From NCBI GenBank assembly GCA_016718265.1, contig JADKDZ010000007.1:62001-126000 (forward strand): 64,000 nt of DNA, given 5' to 3'. A program made the position numbers and the translations under genes. Source of the stretch: Uliginosibacterium sp. GTDB lineage: Bacteria > Pseudomonadota > Gammaproteobacteria > Burkholderiales > Rhodocyclaceae. Below the pieces are notes generated by a model. That model was not told where the DNA came from and searched no databases. It saw nothing but the letters and a program-made list of their open reading frames with translations. Positions 60,933 to 64,000 of this stretch are shown piece by piece; within the stretch, counting starts at the first letter, position 1, and each line of letters begins with the position of its first letter.

Positions 60933-61694
60933 TCACTGTCGAACACGGCGCAGGGTCCGAGCCACGACAAGGTTGCAGACCTGTGCAGCGCCACTCCCCT
61001 TGAGCGTACGCGCAAGTTCATTCAGCGAGGCGCCGCTCGTCATCACATCATCGATCACCACTACGCGTCGTCCGTTCAAAGCCTCGCGACAACGAAAGGC
61101 GCCCCGGACGGCCCGCTGGCGAGCCTCTTTCCGCAACCCCTCCAGGCGCGGTGTGTCGATGTCTCGCACCAGCAGATCAAGTGCCAGCGGAACGCCGCAT
61201 ACGGCGCGCACGCGCTTCGCCAACTCGGCAGACTGATTGAAGCCGCGTTCGCACAGGCGGGCAGCGTGCAGGGGCATCGGCACAATAAGATCGGGCCGCC
61301 AGTCCGAACAGGCGAGCCGGTCTGCAAGGGCGTCCCCCAGCCAGTCGATTTGCGCAAATCCCCGCCCATGCTTGACGGCCAGAATCATCTCGCGCAGCGG
61401 CGAAGCGTAGGCAAACACCGCTTCGCTTGCGTCGAATGCAGGTGGGCGTTTCAGACAGGCTCCGCATATCGTCCCCTGCGGTGTCGGCAAAGCGCAACAC
61501 GGGCAGCTGTGCGCGGCAAGCAGGCGTGGCAGCGCGTCCTCGCAATAGCCGCAAACAGCCGTCGTTCCCGCCGGCTCGCCGCACAGATAGCAGTCACGGG
61601 GCCATAGCCGCTGCAAAAGCTTGCCGGCAGTGTTTGACAAGCTTTCCGCTTCTCCCGGATCATTGCCGGCCGTTTTCCAGCTGGTCAGCCCCAT
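60933..61694 (-). CDS. ComF family phosphoribosyltransferase-like protein
   Basis: 253 aa. Four Cys pairs at the N-terminus (CYLCG, CGYC, CPCC, CGAC) form a zinc module; the PRTase fold follows, with [19 protein letters not shown] and [13 protein letters not shown] (PRPP motif). ComF relatives act in DNA uptake/competence, but many are of unknown role. ATG at 61694 has AGGAA five bases upstream. Its start codon overlaps that of divergent bioB in CATG (61692-61695). A TTG near 61641 would be an alternative that leaves room for both promoters. Confidence 0.85.
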   Translation of the reverse strand: MGLTSWKTAGNDPGEAESLSNTAGKLLQRLWPRDCYLCGEPAGTTAVCGYCEDALPRLLAAHSCPCCALPTPQGTICGACLKRPPAFDASEAVFAYASPLREMILAVKHGRGFAQIDWLGDALADRLACSDWRPDLIVPMPLHAARLCERGFNQSAELAKRVRAVCGVPLALDLLVRDIDTPRLEGLRKEARQRAVRGAFRCREALNGRRVVVIDDVMTSGASLNELARTLKGSGAAQVCNLVVARTLRRVRQ

Positions 61695-62685
61695 GAATTC
61701 CTGTTCCCCCGCCGAACACACGATCGCCTTTCACCGCCCCGCAGACATCCGCGAGGGGGAATGGAGCACGGACGCGGTGGCGGCACTGTTCGAGCTGCCC
61801 TTCAACGACCTGATCTTCCGTGCCCAGGAGGTGCATCGTAAGCATTTCGACGCCAATGCCGTGCAGCGCTCGACCCTTCTGTCCATCAAGACCGGCGGCT
61901 GCTCGGAAGACTGCAGCTACTGCTCGCAATCGAAGCGCTACCAGACCGGGCTGGAAGCCGAGCCGCTGATGAGCCTCGATGAGGTGCTGAAGATGGCCCA
62001 GGTTGCCAAGGACAAGGGCGCCAGCCGTTTCTGCATGGGCGCTGCGTGGCGCAGTCCGAAGGAAAAGGATCTGGAGCCGGTGCTGGAGATGGTGCGCGAG
62101 GTGAAGAAACTCGGGCTGGAGACCTGCGTCACCCTCGGCATGCTGAAAGACGGCCAGGCCGAACGGCTGAAAGAAGCCGGGCTGGACTACTACAACCACA
62201 ACCTCGACACCGCCCGCGAGTTCTACAGCGAGATCGTCACCACCCACACCATCGATGACCGGCTGGAAACCATCGACAAGGTGCGCGGCCAAGGAATCAA
62301 GGTGTGTGCCGGTGGCATCGTCGGCCTTGGTGAAAACCGCCGTGCCCGCGCGGTGCTGATCGCCCAGCTGGCCAATCTCAACCCGGCGCCGGAATCCGTG
62401 CCCATCAATGGTCTGGTGCCGATCAAGGGGACGCCGCTGGAGGCCGTTCCGGCGCTCGACCCGATCGAGTTCGTCCGCACCATCGCAGTGGCGCGCATCA
62501 CCATGCCAACGAGCCATGTCCGGCTTTCAGCCGGCCGCCAGCAGATGAGCGATGAAGTCCAGGCCCTGTGTTATCTGGCGGGCGCCAACTCGATCTTCTC
62601 GGGCGATCGATTGCTGACCACCGACAACCCGGATGCGGACCGGGATGCAGCGCTGTTCAGCAAGCTCGGTTTGCGCGCCGTATAA
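61693..62685 (+). CDS. bioB: Biotin synthase
   Basis: 330 aa radical-SAM enzyme inserting sulfur into dethiobiotin. The 4Fe-4S motif is [13 protein letters not shown] (CxxxCxxC); other blocks are [52 protein letters not shown] and VRLSAGR (Arg binding the 2Fe-2S cluster). No other bio genes are nearby. The start at 61693 lacks a clear ribosome-binding site; TTG 61621 would lengthen it by 24 residues. Confidence 0.96.
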   Translation: MNSCSPAEHTIAFHRPADIREGEWSTDAVAALFELPFNDLIFRAQEVHRKHFDANAVQRSTLLSIKTGGCSEDCSYCSQSKRYQTGLEAEPLMSLDEVLKMAQVAKDKGASRFCMGAAWRSPKEKDLEPVLEMVREVKKLGLETCVTLGMLKDGQAERLKEAGLDYYNHNLDTAREFYSEIVTTHTIDDRLETIDKVRGQGIKVCAGGIVGLGENRRARAVLIAQLANLNPAPESVPINGLVPIKGTPLEAVPALDPIEFVRTIAVARITMPTSHVRLSAGRQQMSDEVQALCYLAGANSIFSGDRLLTTDNPDADRDAALFSKLGLRAV

Positions 62686-62692
62686 GGCCAGA

Positions 62693-63256
62693 ATGGGCGC
62701 CGCACCGTACTTCATGTATGTTCTCGCGCCGCTCATCATCCTGAGCCTGCCCTGTCTGGTTCTTGCACTTTTCGTACAGCAGCTAGCCTGGCGCCGCTCC
62801 GCGTCTTTCGGCGTCTATTTTGGCGTGGTATCGCTTGCCTACCTGGGGTTCTGGCTCTACACCAACCCGGAAAACCCTGGGCTAGGATTCATGTTTCTTT
62901 TGCCCGCCAGCCCGGTTATCGCGCTGATCTACGTTCTTCCCCTCAAGCTGACCAAGCGCCTCAATGCCGGACGTCGCAGTCATATCGAGGCGTCGATCTG
63001 CGAATGGATCAAGGACGGTATTCGTGCCGGCCAGCGCCCGTCCCGGATTTTCCGGGATGCACTGACGGCGTTCCCGATGGCAGAAAAAGCCGACATCGCC
63101 TCGTCGCTCCTGTGCGCATTCCCGAATCTTGACGAAAACATTCTCCTGCATATGCAAGCGTGGCAAATAGACTCGCCAGACCCACAGTCGGACGAAAAAC
63201 TCGACAAGGTCGTTCTCCAGTACCTCACGGAGGCAAAACAATATGTCCGCTATTGA
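62693..63256 (+). CDS. Membrane protein with a C-terminal soluble domain, unknown function
   Basis: 187 aa beginning eight bases after bioB, after AAGG. N-terminal half has three membrane helices (MYVLAPLIILSLPCLVLALFV; FGVYFGVVSLAYLGFWLY; GLGFMFLLPASPVIALIYVLPL). The C-terminal half (HIEASICEWIKDGIRAGQRPSRIFRDALTAFPMAEKADIASSLLCAF) is soluble and helical. Family not recognised. The close spacing implies co-transcription with bioB. Confidence 0.55.
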   Translation: MGAAPYFMYVLAPLIILSLPCLVLALFVQQLAWRRSASFGVYFGVVSLAYLGFWLYTNPENPGLGFMFLLPASPVIALIYVLPLKLTKRLNAGRRSHIEASICEWIKDGIRAGQRPSRIFRDALTAFPMAEKADIASSLLCAFPNLDENILLHMQAWQIDSPDPQSDEKLDKVVLQYLTEAKQYVRY

Positions 63257-63473
63257 CGTCACGAACCACGGTCAGCGCTAAGAAGCGCGGCACTGGCGCA
63301 AACATTGACGCCTGTCCCGATCACACCACCGATTGCACGATAAGCGACACAACTCGTTTTTGAACACATGCCCGAAAGCCGCGCCAATACTGGCTTTTCA
63401 GGCAAGCAAGCCACTGTGGCCCTGTCCTTGCTACAAGTAGGGCTATACCATTCAAAACCCGCACGCCATCATC

Positions 63474-64000
63474 ATGAAACCCATACACCTGCTGCGCGCC
63501 TTGCCACTCCTTGCTCTGCTGATAGCCTCCCCTGCAGCCCTTGCTGCAAGCGGGCCTTCAGTAGGAGGTATTCCGCTTGAATTCATTCTTTTCGCCTTGA
63601 CGCTGCTTGGCGTCGCCCTGCTCCACAGCCATACCCTCTACGTTGCGCTGAGCGGTCTGGCCGCTGTCACCCTCTACAAACTGATATTCACCGGTTTCAA
63701 GTTCGGCAGCGGGCTGCTCGGCCTGGGCCTGCACCTGCAGCACGAATGGGTGACGCTCGCCAACCTGCTCTGCCTGTTGATGGGCTTTGCGATCCTGGCC
63801 CGCCATTTCGAGAAGAGCCACGTCCCCGTCGTATTACCGAAGTTCCTGCCCGATGACTGGAAGGGCGGCTTCGTGCTGCTGGCAATGGTCTTCGTGATCT
63901 CCAGCTTTCTCGACAACATTGCCGCGGCCCTGATCGGCGGTGCAATGGCTCATCAGCTTTTCAAGAGCAAAGTGCACATCGGCTACCTGGCTGCAATCGT
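63474..64000 (+). CDS. NhaD/ArsB-like sodium/proton antiporter or citrate transporter family protein (start only)
   Basis: The gene runs off the right edge, so only about 175 residues are visible. Signal-like N-terminus MKPIHLLRALPLLALLIASPAALA, then helices and the family mark FVISSFLDNIAAALIGGAMAHQLF, the DNxAAxLIGG half-helix of the ion transporter (NhaD/ArsB) superfamily. ATG at 63474 has little ribosome-binding site. The 217 bp upstream show no gene. Confidence 0.75.
   Translation, partial: MKPIHLLRALPLLALLIASPAALAASGPSVGGIPLEFILFALTLLGVALLHSHTLYVALSGLAAVTLYKLIFTGFKFGSGLLGLGLHLQHEWVTLANLLCLLMGFAILARHFEKSHVPVVLPKFLPDDWKGGFVLLAMVFVISSFLDNIAAALIGGAMAHQLFKSKVHIGYLAAI

Overview
The window looks like a chromosomal segment of a GC-rich (roughly 60-65 % by eye) betaproteobacterium, probably from the Rhodocyclales/Zoogloeaceae neighbourhood. 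This rests on local gene orders (uvrC-pgsA, glyA-nrdR-ribD, rpfE-recJ, ftsB/eno/kdsA/pyrG), a phasin (polyhydroxyalkanoate granules) and the style of the proteins. It is an inference, not a measured taxonomy. There is no rRNA operon, CRISPR array, prophage or intact insertion sequence. Genes are tightly packed, with many 1-26 bp overlaps.

Layout. 1-4.6 kb: start of a membrane-anchored protein, pgsA, uvrC, and a glycoside-hydrolase-like lipoprotein. 4.6-5.0 kb: initiator tRNA-Met and tRNA-Thr with a stable-RNA type promoter and a terminator hairpin. 5.1-8.3 kb: a squalene-forming cassette made of a eukaryote-style head-to-head prenyl synthase, an HpnD paralogue that has lost its metal-binding aspartates, and HpnE. 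8.3-12.4 kb: phasin, clpB behind a textbook sigma-32 promoter, and a secreted zincin-like protein. 12.5-13.9 kb: a less GC-rich patch with a small secreted protein, a palindromic repeat element and a frameshifted DUF2059-like pseudogene. 13.9-17.2 kb: MBL-fold hydrolase, quinone reductase/LysR divergent pair, histidine phosphatase. 17.3-20.2 kb: glyA-nrdR-ribD. 20.2-25.6 kb: MoeB/ThiF, AP2-domain protein, EF-hand protein, Ser/Thr kinase with a cyclic-nucleotide-binding domain, DUF1566 protein. 25.6-27.5 kb: lolCD. 27.6-31.1 kb: rpfE-like, recJ, a small membrane protein and a decayed copy of the recJ 3' end. 31.2-32.5 kb: a membrane-anchored protein with repeated TVFVP motifs.

32.4-44.8 kb is the metabolic centrepiece. 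A four-subunit group 3b-type [NiFe] hydrogenase (beta, gamma, small, large subunit plus maturation protease) is divergent from a hypCABD-orf-F-E maturation operon. An unrecognised membrane/coiled-coil protein sits between hypD and hypF, and a LivK-like binding protein gene is wedged on the other strand between hypF and hypE. 44.9-49 kb: acyl-CoA ligase, small membrane protein, MDR oxidoreductase with a divergent LysR. 49-52.5 kb: chemoreceptor and a lipoprotein with a 55-serine linker and a beta-helix domain. 52.6-55.4 kb: adhE. 55.7-64 kb: membrane protein, ftsB, eno, kdsA, pyrG, comF, bioB, a membrane protein and the start of an NhaD/ArsB-like antiporter.

Together AdhE, an NAD(P)-linked hydrogenase and phasin suggest an organism that handles surplus reductant by fermentation, H2 turnover and polymer storage when oxygen is short. 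The items most worth a second look are the decayed HpnD paralogue beside a eukaryote-type squalene synthase, the unknown gene inside the hyp operon, the TVFVP-repeat protein as a possible kinase/FHA substrate, and the recJ relic.
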